Positions 43,928 to 53,133 of a stretch of DNA of 58,840 nucleotides are shown piece after piece. Location: the NCBI GenBank assembly GCA_025997955.1, contig BNVH01000009.1, forward strand, positions 1 to 58,840, written 5' to 3'. The translations under genes were made by a program, and so were the position numbers. This DNA is from Synergistales bacterium (lineage in GTDB: Bacteria; Synergistota; Synergistia; Synergistales; Aminobacteriaceae). The notes under the pieces were generated by a model. That model was not told the DNA's origin. It saw only the letters and a program-made list of their open reading frames with translations, and searched no databases. Position 1 is the first letter of the stretch, and each line of letters begins with the position of its first letter.

Positions 43928-45304
43928 TCAGGCCAAAAATTTTTTGAGGCCGTTGGCTATAAACTGCGCCAAAATCTGCAAGGCCGCTAATCTATTGTCG
44001 CTAATGTCATCGTCCGACATAGCGATAAAACCCTCAAGCGACTCTCCGTCCCAAAACGGGAACAAATAGCGCATACCAGACATCTCAGGCCAAGGAGAAA
44101 CATGACCGTTTAGAAAATCAGAAAAATCAGTATTTTTTAAGTCCGTCAAAAGCTCTCCGTCGCCCTGAAACATAGAATGCGCGACCAAAATATTAGGTTC
44201 GAACTGCGACGCGAGAGAGGCGTCATGGTAAGCAACAGGAGCGTAAGCGAAAGCGTTGTCATCCCAGGCCACTAGGAAACATTTACAAATAACCGCAAAC
44301 TCGGCAAATGTGCTTATGCCGAGATTGAGAAGATCCTCGATATTTTTTTGCGCGTTCAGAAGACCTCTGGCTTTGGTAAGCGAAAATAGAAGGAACTCGT
44401 CGGCGTTTATCTGTTTTTGTTCTTTCCCGGACTCAAGACGCAGATACTGAATGGATAAGGCGCGCTGAGCGATATTACCCAGAAGCTCCATGAAGTTGAG
44501 AGTTTCCTCGGTGGGAACGCTACCCCACTTTGTAACACAAAATAATCTGTAGGGCTCGACTAAGGGAATGACAATCTCACGCAACTCTTTTGTGTTATGT
44601 GTAAAAACCGGTGTTGGAGGGAGATATACCTGAGTATAAAAGCCCTCCCTGAGCGGGGGGGTATTATCGTCACCTTTTAGAAAAACAAGCTCGCTTCCGT
44701 TGTCTTTAAATATAGTCACGGAAAGGGGGAACAGACTTTCACGTAAGACATCTGTGAAAAACGCCACGCAACTGTCGATAGGCATGGGTTCAAAAACAGA
44801 GGCCAAGGTGCTTTTTGTAGCGAGAATCGTATAAGACAAACGGGATAGACGATCTTCCATAGCTTCTACCTGCAAATGCGTCTGCCACAGAGCTACAAGA
44901 CCGGCGGTTTGGGATATTTCCATCAATAAAGCTCCGTCGGCTCTGTTCTGAAGCAGAATATAAACGGACCAGAGACGACCGCGAATACGTATAACCCATT
45001 TCCATTGTACATCAAAAATCTCCGCGTCCATCTGCGCTTGCGTCAACTCAAATTTTTCCGTCAATGGACGGTTTGGAAAAACGGAAGCCAATTCGCCCGC
45101 CCTTCCATGCAAAACAAGCTCATCGGTACGCACACCCAAGGCGTCCAAAATATCTAAATCTTCCCCCTTTGGGCACGCTATCAACGCGCTTTCTACTCTT
45201 GGTGCTAAAAAATCAACAAGCATCTGCAGAGCTCCGCCCGACAAGACGAAGCTCATTTGATCATAGAGTTTGTCCAAAATCAAACGCCTCCTCGTGTTTC
45301 GCAT
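43928..45304 (-). CDS. Cytoplasmic protein with probable GAF-like sensory domains
   Basis: This 458-residue protein lacks membrane helices and signal peptide. It contains two alpha/beta segments that look like GAF/PAS-type modules: about 80-160 (QWKWVIRIRGRLWSVYILLQ) and about 310-458 (LLNLGISTFAEFAVICKCFL). A helical connector (SLSIQYLRLESGKEQKQI) lies between them. No catalytic output domain is visible, so it probably works through the adjacent winged-helix protein. It heads the six-gene minus-strand operon and is divergent from the CapA gene. Confidence 0.5.
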   Translation of the reverse strand: MRNTRRRLILDKLYDQMSFVLSGGALQMLVDFLAPRVESALIACPKGEDLDILDALGVRTDELVLHGRAGELASVFPNRPLTEKFELTQAQMDAEIFDVQWKWVIRIRGRLWSVYILLQNRADGALLMEISQTAGLVALWQTHLQVEAMEDRLSRLSYTILATKSTLASVFEPMPIDSCVAFFTDVLRESLFPLSVTIFKDNGSELVFLKGDDNTPPLREGFYTQVYLPPTPVFTHNTKELREIVIPLVEPYRLFCVTKWGSVPTEETLNFMELLGNIAQRALSIQYLRLESGKEQKQINADEFLLFSLTKARGLLNAQKNIEDLLNLGISTFAEFAVICKCFLVAWDDNAFAYAPVAYHDASLASQFEPNILVAHSMFQGDGELLTDLKNTDFSDFLNGHVSPWPEMSGMRYLFPFWDGESLEGFIAMSDDDISDNRLAALQILAQFIANGLKKFLA

Positions 45305-45431
45305 ATCCCGATTTTATTCTATTATACTCTCGCTGTCTATCTTCTGTATGAGATATTTATGAATAAATTTTAGAAGTTTTGTTATAAAATCAAAAATATA
45401 AAAAATAAATCAGTCGGAGGTCTTTAATTTC

Positions 45432-46580
45432 ATGAAACATATAAAAAGTCTCAGGAAAAATATTTTATTTTTTTATTTTTTTATTTTTTTCGCGTCGCTT
45501 GCGTCATTTGCCTCGGCCGACGAGACAATACGCGCGCGGGCTATCTTTGTCGGGGACATTATGGCCCATGCCGAGCAAGTCGAGAGCGCTAAAAAATCAG
45601 CTGACGTTTGGGACTTCGCGCCGCAGTTTCGCAGGGTCAAGCCCCTTTTCATGTCTAAGAGCGAAAATGAAAACCTTATTGTGGGAAATCTCGAAACTGT
45701 CTTTGCCGGTCCGCGCGTCGGCTTTGCCGGCTACCCGTCGTTCAACACGCCTGACTCTCTGGCGGACGCCTTGGTTGACCTTGGCGTCGATGTAGTCACT
45801 TTGGCAAACAACCATATTCTTGACAGGGGGCTTTCCGGCGCCCTCAGAACGACGGAGGTCTTGGATAATACTGGTATTTTTTGGACCGGACTTCGCAAGA
45901 GCATAGAGACCGACGCTTTTTTGAAAGTCGAACATTCGGGCATCACCTGGGCTTTTGTAAACTTTACCTACGGCAGCAACCGCGCCCCGACATCCGGTGA
46001 TATATCTCTCAATATCATATCCGAATCTGCCGTAATAGACGCCATTTCGCAGGCAAGAGCGTCAAATCCGGACTTTATCGTCGCCTGCTTCCACTGGGGG
46101 AACGAATATCAATACGCGCCTACGAAACGCCAAAAAGACATAGCGTCTTTGGCGTTCGCCAATGGAGCCGCGCTCGTCATTGGCACGCACCCTCATGTTT
46201 TGCAGCCCATTGAGATATTGAACGCGGACGGCAATGCTCCGCGTGTCGTAGCTTGGTCTCTTGGGAATTTTGTGTCCCATCAGAGGACGGAGCCGAGAGA
46301 ACGGAGCGTTATCTTGGCCGTGGACGTCGAAAAAACAAGCTCGCTCTCTCGTATAACACGAGTTTCTATAGCTCCGACGCGAGTATCCGCTACAAAAACA
46401 GGAGGAAAACGCAAAATAGAGGTCGTATACGCCGGAGAAAGCCCGCGCTTCAACCACGCCGGATTGCCGAAAACAGAAGTGGCGGCGGCGCGTAAAGCTG
46501 GAAAGACCGTTTTGGATTTTTTGGGGGCGCGTGAAACTTTTGATAACGAGGGCTTTTATACCTTGTGGGAAGAAAATTGA
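45432..46580 (+). CDS. CapA/PgsA-family metallophosphatase-like protein
   Basis: This 382-residue protein has a signal peptide (about 1-29) and a metallophosphatase-fold CapA domain. Motifs in order are FVGDIMAH, NLETVF, LANNHILDRG, VACFHWGNEYQ and GTHPHVLQP. In Bacillus, CapA homologues take part in poly-gamma-glutamate capsule export; here no capB/capC neighbours are present, so the polymer is unknown. CGGAGG precedes the ATG. The WG-repeat gene follows closely and may share the transcript. Confidence 0.88.
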   Translation: MKHIKSLRKNILFFYFFIFFASLASFASADETIRARAIFVGDIMAHAEQVESAKKSADVWDFAPQFRRVKPLFMSKSENENLIVGNLETVFAGPRVGFAGYPSFNTPDSLADALVDLGVDVVTLANNHILDRGLSGALRTTEVLDNTGIFWTGLRKSIETDAFLKVEHSGITWAFVNFTYGSNRAPTSGDISLNIISESAVIDAISQARASNPDFIVACFHWGNEYQYAPTKRQKDIASLAFANGAALVIGTHPHVLQPIEILNADGNAPRVVAWSLGNFVSHQRTEPRERSVILAVDVEKTSSLSRITRVSIAPTRVSATKTGGKRKIEVVYAGESPRFNHAGLPKTEVAAARKAGKTVLDFLGARETFDNEGFYTLWEEN

Positions 46581-46596
46581 GGGACGGCTGACAAAT

Positions 46597-48279
46597 ATGC
46601 GTCGCTTGGTGTTTTGCCTGATTTCTTTTTATTTTTTGTGCTCTATCCTTGTCGAGCAGTCTTTTGCCGCTCGTATGGAATGGCTTTTGACACCGCTTTA
46701 CGACCAAGTCACAAGATTTTCTGGCTATGTCGCTATGGTGAAAATCGGAGCGGCTTGGGGTTGTATAGATTCGGGCGGCAAATGGATAGTTCCGCCTATT
46801 TTTGCGGAGGCTAAGGCTTTTCGTGACGGGTTTTCCGCGGTGGCCGTAAATGATGAGGCAACGACGCCTCCACGGCAGTTGTATAAATGGGGATTTATTG
46901 ACGCGAAGGGTCACTTTGCCATACCGCCCCTTTATGAGGCGGTGGGGTCTTTTAGCGAAGGATTAGCCGCTGTGCGTTCTCAGGATAAATGGGGCTATGT
47001 GGACACATCTGGCAAAATCATAATATCGGAACGGTTTGATATGGCGGGGGAGTTTTATCAGGGAAGAAGCGCTGTCGTTATGTCTGGGGCTCAAGGTTTT
47101 ATAGATAAAAATGGTGAATGGATTTCTGAGCGCAGATGGAGCGAGGCTTGGCCTTTCGCGGAAGAGCGCGCAGCTGTGCGCGAATGGGGAGTTTCCGGGA
47201 AAATAGGCTTTGCGGACCTGAACGGCGAGTTAGTCATAGAACCATTGTTTGACGCTACGTTTCAGTCGCGTGTTTTTTCTGAAGGGTTTGCGGGCGTTGC
47301 GCGGAATTCGCGTTGGGGGTTTATAAACCAAAACGGAGATTGGTTCGTTACACCTCTGTATGACGCGGTTTGGAGCTTCAGCGAAGGACTCGCCGCGGTT
47401 CGCAAGGGCGAAAAGTGGGGGTATATAGCCCTTGACGGACGCCTGACCATTGAGGCGGCGTTTGACGACGCTATGAGCTTCTCGGACGGGATAGCCGGGG
47501 CGGCCGTTCGGAGACGCTGGGGCTTTATAGATAAAAACGGGGCGTGGACGGCCGATCCTGTCTATGCTGAAGTTATGCCCTTTTCCGAGGGCTTGGCTCC
47601 GGCCAAAGATATGAACGGCAAATGGGGCTATCTCGGAAGAGCTATAACGCCGGCGTTTGACGTGTCCTTTGAGGGCGCAATGTCATTTTCGGAGGGGTTG
47701 GCCGTCGTTTCTTCTCGGGCTAAAAAATATTTCATAGACGCAACGGGGAAACAAGCCTTTGCGTCGTCTTTCAGCGACGCCGCGTCGTTCTCGTTCGGGC
47801 TTGCCGCGGTGGCGTCGGGTGATAAATGGGGGTACATTGATAAGAGCGGCGCTTGGGTAATCCCGCCCCATTTTGACGCTGGAGGAGACTTTAGCGATGA
47901 GCTCGCGCCTGTGCGCCTGAAAAATAATTGGGGCTACATAGACAAGAGCGGCGTATGGATAATCAAAAATCAATACGCTTACGCGGAGCCGTTCAAAAAT
48001 GGCGTAGCCGCCGTGAAACTAAAACAAAAAGATCGCGTAAGTTATATAAACACAAAAGGAAAATCCGTGTCCGCTCCTAAGACAGTCAAGAACTTCGGCA
48101 ACGAGAACTACGATAGATTTCATCTTGCGCCGTTTCAGTCCCTATCCGGCGCTTTTGGATACAAAAACATAGAGGGCAAGCCAATAATTCCGCCTATCTT
48201 CGACACGGCGCTCCCTTTTTACGAGGGTAAAGCCGCCGTCTCCAAAAAGGGGCGTTGGTGGTACATCCTATTGCAGTGA
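46597..48279 (+). CDS. Exported WG-repeat protein
   Basis: This 560-residue protein has a signal peptide (RRLVFCLISFYFLCSILVEQSFA), then roughly ten to twelve WG (KWGYID-type) repeats spaced 40-50 residues, with the unit KWGYVD..G...I...F..A..F..G.AAV. These beta-repeat domains are widespread and mostly of unknown role, often in ligand or protein binding. The ATG at 46597 is chosen because the signal peptide starts there; the frame is open further upstream but overlaps the CapA gene. Confidence 0.85.
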   Translation: MRRLVFCLISFYFLCSILVEQSFAARMEWLLTPLYDQVTRFSGYVAMVKIGAAWGCIDSGGKWIVPPIFAEAKAFRDGFSAVAVNDEATTPPRQLYKWGFIDAKGHFAIPPLYEAVGSFSEGLAAVRSQDKWGYVDTSGKIIISERFDMAGEFYQGRSAVVMSGAQGFIDKNGEWISERRWSEAWPFAEERAAVREWGVSGKIGFADLNGELVIEPLFDATFQSRVFSEGFAGVARNSRWGFINQNGDWFVTPLYDAVWSFSEGLAAVRKGEKWGYIALDGRLTIEAAFDDAMSFSDGIAGAAVRRRWGFIDKNGAWTADPVYAEVMPFSEGLAPAKDMNGKWGYLGRAITPAFDVSFEGAMSFSEGLAVVSSRAKKYFIDATGKQAFASSFSDAASFSFGLAAVASGDKWGYIDKSGAWVIPPHFDAGGDFSDELAPVRLKNNWGYIDKSGVWIIKNQYAYAEPFKNGVAAVKLKQKDRVSYINTKGKSVSAPKTVKNFGNENYDRFHLAPFQSLSGAFGYKNIEGKPIIPPIFDTALPFYEGKAAVSKKGRWWYILLQ

Positions 48280-48300
48280 ATGTAATATCTATGCTACAAT
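48271..48300 (+). promoter_or_regulatory. rpmH: Promoter of the rpmH-rnpA-yidD-yidC-jag cluster
   Basis: TTGCAG (48271-48276), 18 bases, TACAAT (48295-48300), with an extended -10 TG (TGCTACAAT). It starts inside the last codons of the WG-repeat gene, 43 bases before rpmH. Confidence 0.6.
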
Positions 48301-48342
48301 ATCCTGCGTTTTGGATTTAGATTTTAAGGAGGAGTGTTTTTC

Positions 48343-48483
48343 GTGAAAAAAGGAACATACCAACCCCACAGGAGACCGCGGAAGAGAAAGATCGGCTTTC
48401 TTGCTCGCTCTTCCTCCCCCACAGGGCGCGCGGTTTTGCGTAACAGAAGGCGCAAGGGGCGCAAGTGTCTGACGACAGCCTAA
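48343..48483 (+). CDS. rpmH: 50S ribosomal protein L34
   Basis: This 46-residue basic protein matches L34 (MKKGTYQPHRRPRKRKIGFL, then RRRKGRK). Its start is GTG with AAGGAGGAG upstream. It is too short for a 60-residue cut-off. The rnpA start codon lies inside its 3' end. Confidence 0.97.
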   Translation: MKKGTYQPHRRPRKRKIGFLARSSSPTGRAVLRNRRRKGRKCLTTA

Positions 48484-48836
48484 CGATAAAAAAAGGGTGG
48501 GAGTTTGACCTTATTTTCCGCACCGGTCTTCGAGTACAAGGAGAGCTGGTGCGGTTGTTGTTTTTGAGAGACGCCAAAAAAACTCTATGCCCCCGCGTAG
48601 GTTACGCGGTCGGGAAAAGACAGGGCAAGGCTCACGTACGCAACAGAGGCAAGCGCGTCTTGCGAGAGGCTTTTCGTAGGTTGCGTCCGTGGATAGAGCC
48701 GGGCTTGAGCATTGTATTTTCTCTCAAAGACAAAGGGTTATCATCGAAAGCGCAAGATATATACAAAGATATGGCGCGTGTTTTCAGTAAAAACGGCTTT
48801 CTTGACAAAGAATGGCCCGGTGTCGTGTGGAAATAG
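48465..48836 (+). CDS. rnpA: Ribonuclease P protein component
   Basis: This 123-residue protein binds RNase P RNA and helps process tRNA 5' ends. The signature RNRGKRVLREAFRRLRP is present at about residues 58-74. The GTG at 48465 overlaps rpmH by 19 bases and is preceded by AAGGGGCGCAA, so the two are translationally linked. Confidence 0.96.
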   Translation: MSDDSLTIKKGWEFDLIFRTGLRVQGELVRLLFLRDAKKTLCPRVGYAVGKRQGKAHVRNRGKRVLREAFRRLRPWIEPGLSIVFSLKDKGLSSKAQDIYKDMARVFSKNGFLDKEWPGVVWK

Positions 48837-48839
48837 GCA

Positions 48840-49088
48840 ATGAATCTTTTATCACGCGCGTTAATTGTGTTATCTGTTTGTTTAATTCGATGTTACCAAG
48901 TTTGCGTATCTCCTTTTCTGGGGGATCGCTGCAGATTTTATCCAAGCTGTTCACATTATGCTATTGCGGCTATAAAGGAATGGGGATTTTGTAAAGGCCT
49001 ATATCTCACAGCGGCGCGTCTTCTGAGGTGTGGTCCGTGGTGCGAAGGCGGTTATGACCCTGTTCCTCAAAAACTTTCAGGACGGTGA
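48840..49088 (+). CDS. yidD: Membrane insertion efficiency factor YidD
   Basis: This 82-residue protein has the conserved YidD core: IRCYQVCVSPFLGDRCRFYPSCSHYA, GFCKGLYLTAARLLRCGPW, and GGYDPVP at the end. It assists YidC in inserting proteins into the inner membrane. The start lies three bases after rnpA. Confidence 0.96.
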   Translation: MNLLSRALIVLSVCLIRCYQVCVSPFLGDRCRFYPSCSHYAIAAIKEWGFCKGLYLTAARLLRCGPWCEGGYDPVPQKLSGR

Positions 49089-49094
49089 CTTTTA

Positions 49095-49901
49095 TTGAGC
49101 TATTTGTGGGAACAAGCCGGTAATTTTATGATGTGGCTTTTGACGTCACTCTACAGTGTGACGAGTTCATGGGGGTTGGCTATCATCTTGTTGACCATAT
49201 TGGTGCGTTGCGCCATGCATCCTCTTACCCAAAAACAGATGGTCAGTATGCAGAAGATGCAAAAACTTCAGCCCCGTATGAAAGTTCTTCAGGAGAAGTA
49301 CAAAGACGATAAAGAAGCCATGAACCGCGAGGTTATGGCGCTTTATAAAGAAAACAACGTAAATCCCATGTCGGGTTGTCTGCCTCTCTTGATTCAGATG
49401 CCTATTTTTATACTGCTTTACAGCGTTCTCTCAAGACATGGATTTACCGAGGCGACGTTTTTAACCATTCATCTTGACGGTTCCGTTCTGACGACTATAG
49501 CCAACGCCATAAATTTAGTCAATGAAGCCGGGCAAGTCATTCCCAAAGAGGAACTTGGGTTTGTTATGGTTTTTCTGTCCGCCGCCACCAACCCATCCCT
49601 TTTGTTCTCTAATATCTTAATATGGTTACCCAACATGATACTTTTGATCGCTATAGCCTTCCTGACGTGGTACCAACAGCATCTGACGTCTTCAGGCAAC
49701 CCTCAAATGGCCATGATGGGCTGGTTTATGCCGCTCTTCTTGACGTTTATCTGTCTTAGCTTGCCGGGCGGAGTTTTGTTATATTGGGGCGTTTCGTCAT
49801 TGATGGGCGTAGTGCACCAGCTTCGCGTCGTTCGCAAAACTAATTTGGAAATGCGGGAAAAGCCCGTTTTGTCACAGGATAAACCTGCGCACAAAGGTTG
49901 A
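49095..49901 (+). CDS. yidC: Membrane protein insertase YidC (Oxa1/YidC family)
   Basis: This 268-residue protein is the short YidC form without the large periplasmic domain of gammaproteobacteria. It shows about five membrane helices and the cytoplasmic coiled region (QKMQKLQPRMKVLQEKY). KENNVNPMSGCLPLLIQMPI is a YidC signature. Start is TTG (49095-49097). It lies between yidD and jag, the standard order. Confidence 0.95.
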   Translation: MSYLWEQAGNFMMWLLTSLYSVTSSWGLAIILLTILVRCAMHPLTQKQMVSMQKMQKLQPRMKVLQEKYKDDKEAMNREVMALYKENNVNPMSGCLPLLIQMPIFILLYSVLSRHGFTEATFLTIHLDGSVLTTIANAINLVNEAGQVIPKEELGFVMVFLSAATNPSLLFSNILIWLPNMILLIAIAFLTWYQQHLTSSGNPQMAMMGWFMPLFLTFICLSLPGGVLLYWGVSSLMGVVHQLRVVRKTNLEMREKPVLSQDKPAHKG

Positions 49902-49948
49902 CTTCGAGCTAAGATACCGCGCCTTGTGTAGGTAAGGAGGTAGGGATT

Positions 49949-50644
49949 TTGGAACAGATTACGCAACTTGTCTTGGAAGCCGCGTCCGTTGAGGAGGCTT
50001 TAGACCGGGCCTCAAAGCAGTGGGGCTTGCTGGTCGAAGACTTGGACGCTGAGGTCATATCTGAGGAAAAAAAGTTTTTGGGACTTTTTGGTACAAAACT
50101 TAAGGTCAAGATTGAGCCTAAATGCTCACCTCTTTTGCTTAAAAGCCGGAATTTTCTGAGAGAGCTTATGAAGATTATGGAGCTTCATGTGACGTCTGAG
50201 TTGTCTAATGACGAAAACAACATGATACTCATCGAGGGACAGGACTCCAACGTTTTGCTTGGCCGTCACGGGGACGGGCTAAAGGCTTTGGAATATCTCT
50301 TAAACTTGGCGCTCCACTCTCCGGGGGACGGGGCGCGTGTGCGCCTTGATTCAGGCGGCTACAGAGAGAGACGCAAACAGAGCTTGATTCGTTTAGCCGA
50401 GGCAACGGCCCGAAGAGTCGTCGAACATGGTCACCCTATAAGGTTAGACCCAATGTTGAGCTGGGAGCGGTGGGTCATTCATATTACGCTCAAAGAGAGA
50501 ACCGATGTCGAGACGCAATCCGTAGGCGAATCCCCTGACCGCAAAGTCGTGGTTATGCCCAAAATAGGCTCAGCGGAGCGGCAAGATAGCGGCGCGGTCA
50601 AGAACCGAAACCGTCAGAACCGTCAAAGACGATTCAATCGCTAA
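49949..50644 (+). CDS. jag: Jag/KhpB-type RNA-binding protein
   Basis: This 231-residue protein has a Jag_N domain (about 1-50), a KH domain (about 72-145, with LGRHGDGLKALEYLLNLAL) and an R3H domain (about 150-205, HPIRLDPMLSWERWVIHI). It binds RNA in the cytoplasm and in firmicutes affects cell division and elongation. The TTG start has AAGGAGG upstream. It is standard after yidC. Confidence 0.93.
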   Translation: MEQITQLVLEAASVEEALDRASKQWGLLVEDLDAEVISEEKKFLGLFGTKLKVKIEPKCSPLLLKSRNFLRELMKIMELHVTSELSNDENNMILIEGQDSNVLLGRHGDGLKALEYLLNLALHSPGDGARVRLDSGGYRERRKQSLIRLAEATARRVVEHGHPIRLDPMLSWERWVIHITLKERTDVETQSVGESPDRKVVVMPKIGSAERQDSGAVKNRNRQNRQRRFNR

Positions 50645-50657
50645 AGCGAGCGACTTT

Positions 50658-51455
50658 ATGTATCCGGTTCTGTTTCGTATCGGCGGCATACCTATAGAGA
50701 CGTATTATGTAATATGGTTTGTGGCGTTATCGGCTATGTTGCAATGGATAATTAGGCGTCTACCCATTTATGGCATAGATGAGGACGATGGAGCCGGTGT
50801 TTTGCGCTGGACGTTTTTGGGTATGCTTTTGGGCGCGCGCGGATTTGAGTATATATGGAATTTTCATACCTACTTGAATAATCCCTCTCTCTTTTTGGAC
50901 TTTGACAGAGGAAGTCTGTCCGAGGTTGGCGCTTTCATCGGCTCTATACTAACGGCCTTTATTTTATGCCGGCGGCGGTCAAAAGTTACCTTTAGCGGAC
51001 TATGTGACGCTGCCGCGACGCCGGCTATTTTTGCCATTGCCCTTGGGCGGTGGGGATGTTTTTCCGCCGGCTGTTGCGTGGGTATAGAGAGTGAAGGGCC
51101 GTTTGCGCTTCATTTTCCGTATGACGCGGTAGACATAACTCGGCATCCTACGCAGATATATTACTCATTGTTCGCGTCCTTAATTCTGTTATCGCTCTTG
51201 CTATTAGAAAAATGGTCGCTGAAAAGACGCCTTCTGACAGGGCAAAATCGTTCCGTTTTGGCGCCTCTCGCAATAATACTCGCGTTTTTTATGAGGCTTA
51301 CTATAGACCCACTCAGGGCTAACAGTGCTGAAGCAGGGTTTTTGTTTTCCCACGTCGCTTTGTCCATCGCGGCGGCGCTGTCTCTTGTTTGGTTTTGCAC
51401 GTCGCTCAGAGCGCTTCTGGGAAGTCGTACCCAATCAGTCGATTCACCGGATTGA
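50658..51455 (+). CDS. Prolipoprotein diacylglyceryl transferase family protein
   Basis: This 265-residue, multi-pass membrane protein matches the Lgt family (MYPVLFRIGGIPIETYYVIW; DITRHPTQIYYS). The central signature reads GRWGCFSAGCCVG, where classic Lgt has GR.GNF.N.E. This Cys-rich variant marks a divergent subgroup, so transfer of diacylglycerol to prolipoproteins is likely but not certain. It follows jag by 14 bases and probably shares its operon. Confidence 0.8.
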   Translation: MYPVLFRIGGIPIETYYVIWFVALSAMLQWIIRRLPIYGIDEDDGAGVLRWTFLGMLLGARGFEYIWNFHTYLNNPSLFLDFDRGSLSEVGAFIGSILTAFILCRRRSKVTFSGLCDAAATPAIFAIALGRWGCFSAGCCVGIESEGPFALHFPYDAVDITRHPTQIYYSLFASLILLSLLLLEKWSLKRRLLTGQNRSVLAPLAIILAFFMRLTIDPLRANSAEAGFLFSHVALSIAAALSLVWFCTSLRALLGSRTQSVDSPD

Positions 51456-51496
51456 ACTTCTTATATTTTTTCGTAAGTGAGTAATTTTATTGATGT

Positions 51497-51544
51497 TTCA
51501 GTCTTTTGATGTATTACAATATACCCAGTCCGATTGAGACTGAA
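51497..51544. promoter_or_regulatory. Inverted repeat in the htrA leader
   Basis: TTCAGTCT (51497-51504) and AGACTGAA (51537-51544) form an 8-bp inverted repeat around a TTGATG-16-TATTAC promoter-like pair. It may be an operator, or a hairpin in the mRNA. The regulator is unknown. Confidence 0.4.
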
Positions 51545-51584
51545 TATATTTAATTTTTATTTTATTTCGGAGGTGTTTTGAGAT

Positions 51585-53003
51585 ATGAGTCAATTTTATG
51601 TAAGGTCTATGGGTTCTATCGGTAAAGCGACCGTTGCGTTTTTGGCCTTGCTTGGCGCGCTTTTGTTTGTGTTCCCAGCCATAGCGGCGTCGCGCCAGGT
51701 AGATAATCCGGTCGTCGAAATTGTAAAAAATTTCTCGTCCGCTGTGGTCAATATTGATGTGGAAGCTGTGTCAAGACGTTCCGCGGCGCCTATGCCTTTT
51801 GACGACCCGCTGTTCAAACATTTTTTTGGTGATGATTTTAACAAATTTTCTCGTTCTGTACCCATGAAAGGACGAGGCAGCGGTTTTATCGTGTCGAAAG
51901 AGGGGCAGATTTTGACCAATAACCACGTTGTGGCAGGCGCGGAGAAGATTACCGTAACTCTTTCGGACGGCAAAACTTATCCGGCTGAGGTATTAGGCAA
52001 AGACCCGACGTTTGACTTGGCCGTTATTAAGATCAAGCCCGACAAAGACCTGAATGTTTTAGATTTGGGCGACTCCGACACCATAGACGTCGGCGAGTGG
52101 GTGGTGGCTATAGGCAACCCATACGGATTAGAGCATACAGTCACAGTAGGTGTCATCTCGGCTAAAAATCGCAGCATTCACGCTCAAAGCGTCAACTTCG
52201 ACGGATTTTTGCAGACCGACGCCGCAATCAATCCAGGCAACAGCGGAGGCCCGCTTATAGACATGGACGGTAAAGTTGTGGGCATCAACACGGCTATCCT
52301 CCCCTACGCTCAGGGTTTAGGTTTCGCTATCCCGGTAAACATGGCCAAGCAAATAATGAGCGATCTTGTTTCTTACGGAAAGGTCAAGCGCGGCTGGCTT
52401 GGAATTTCTGTGCAAAACCTGAGCAAGGAGTTCGCTGAGGCTTACGGCGTGAAAGAGGAAGCCGGTGTAATAGTAGGCGACGTATTCAAAGACTCGGCGG
52501 CAGAACGCGCCGGCTTGCAGCGCGGCGACGTGATTACGGAAGTCGGCGGCGAGAAAGTCAAGGACGTTCAGTGGTTTGTCAACAAAATTCGTTCTCTGTC
52601 GCCCGACGCTTCCGTCAAGTTGAAAGTAATCAGGGGCGGCAAAGAATCAACCCTCACGGCCAAGCTCGCGGAAAGGCCTGATACGGAAGATGGCAGTTTG
52701 CCTTCTCAAGAGAGCGAAAACGCTTTTGAGAAAATCGGCCTGACCGTCGCGAAGCTGACGCCCGATATAGCGCGCAGATACAAGATCGAAGGCAGAGACG
52801 GTGTAGTCGTTACAGGTGTCGCTCAGAGTTCCCCCGCTCAGTTCGCCGGAGTTAGAGAGGGTGACTTGATTTTGGAGGCCAACGGCAAAAAACTCACAAG
52901 TTCTTCCGCTATGGGTTCGATTATAAAGAGTGACAGCAAGTCCGTTGTTCTTCTCATCGAGAGAGACGGCAAGACGTTCTTCACTTCAATTAGCATAGAA
53001 TAA
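51585..53003 (+). CDS. htrA: HtrA/DegP-type periplasmic serine protease
   Basis: This 472-residue protein has a signal peptide (about 10-36), a trypsin-like domain with His in LTNNHVV, Asp in FDLAVIKI and Ser in GNSGGPLID, and two PDZ domains (about 265-365 and 375-470). HtrA degrades misfolded envelope proteins under stress. GGAGG precedes the ATG. It is monocistronic with a strong terminator after it. Confidence 0.94.
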   Translation: MSQFYVRSMGSIGKATVAFLALLGALLFVFPAIAASRQVDNPVVEIVKNFSSAVVNIDVEAVSRRSAAPMPFDDPLFKHFFGDDFNKFSRSVPMKGRGSGFIVSKEGQILTNNHVVAGAEKITVTLSDGKTYPAEVLGKDPTFDLAVIKIKPDKDLNVLDLGDSDTIDVGEWVVAIGNPYGLEHTVTVGVISAKNRSIHAQSVNFDGFLQTDAAINPGNSGGPLIDMDGKVVGINTAILPYAQGLGFAIPVNMAKQIMSDLVSYGKVKRGWLGISVQNLSKEFAEAYGVKEEAGVIVGDVFKDSAAERAGLQRGDVITEVGGEKVKDVQWFVNKIRSLSPDASVKLKVIRGGKESTLTAKLAERPDTEDGSLPSQESENAFEKIGLTVAKLTPDIARRYKIEGRDGVVVTGVAQSSPAQFAGVREGDLILEANGKKLTSSSAMGSIIKSDSKSVVLLIERDGKTFFTSISIE

Positions 53004-53023
53004 CCAACACAAGAATAACAATC

Positions 53024-53054
53024 TGGGCGGCAAAAGTGGGCCGCCCATTTTTTT
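53024..53054 (+). terminator. Intrinsic terminator of htrA
   Basis: TGGGCGGC (53024-53031) pairs with GCCGCCCA (53040-53047), followed by seven T. Confidence 0.9.
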
Positions 53055-53103
53055 GCGCCGCATTAGCGACCACTTGCCGCCCCTATCAATAGACCTTATC
53101 TCA

Positions 53104-53133
53104 CTCGTGCTATTTTTTCTCGTGCTATTTTTT
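53104..53133. repeat. 15-bp tandem duplication spanning a stop codon
   Basis: CTCGTGCTATTTTTT occurs twice in a row. It includes the TAG stop and last lysine codons of the minus-strand gene at 53125, plus a copy after it. Confidence 0.85.

Noticed and set aside
44655..44661. G7 run in the GAF-like gene
   Set aside because: Seven bases is below the length where slippage is usually frequent, and the frame is intact.
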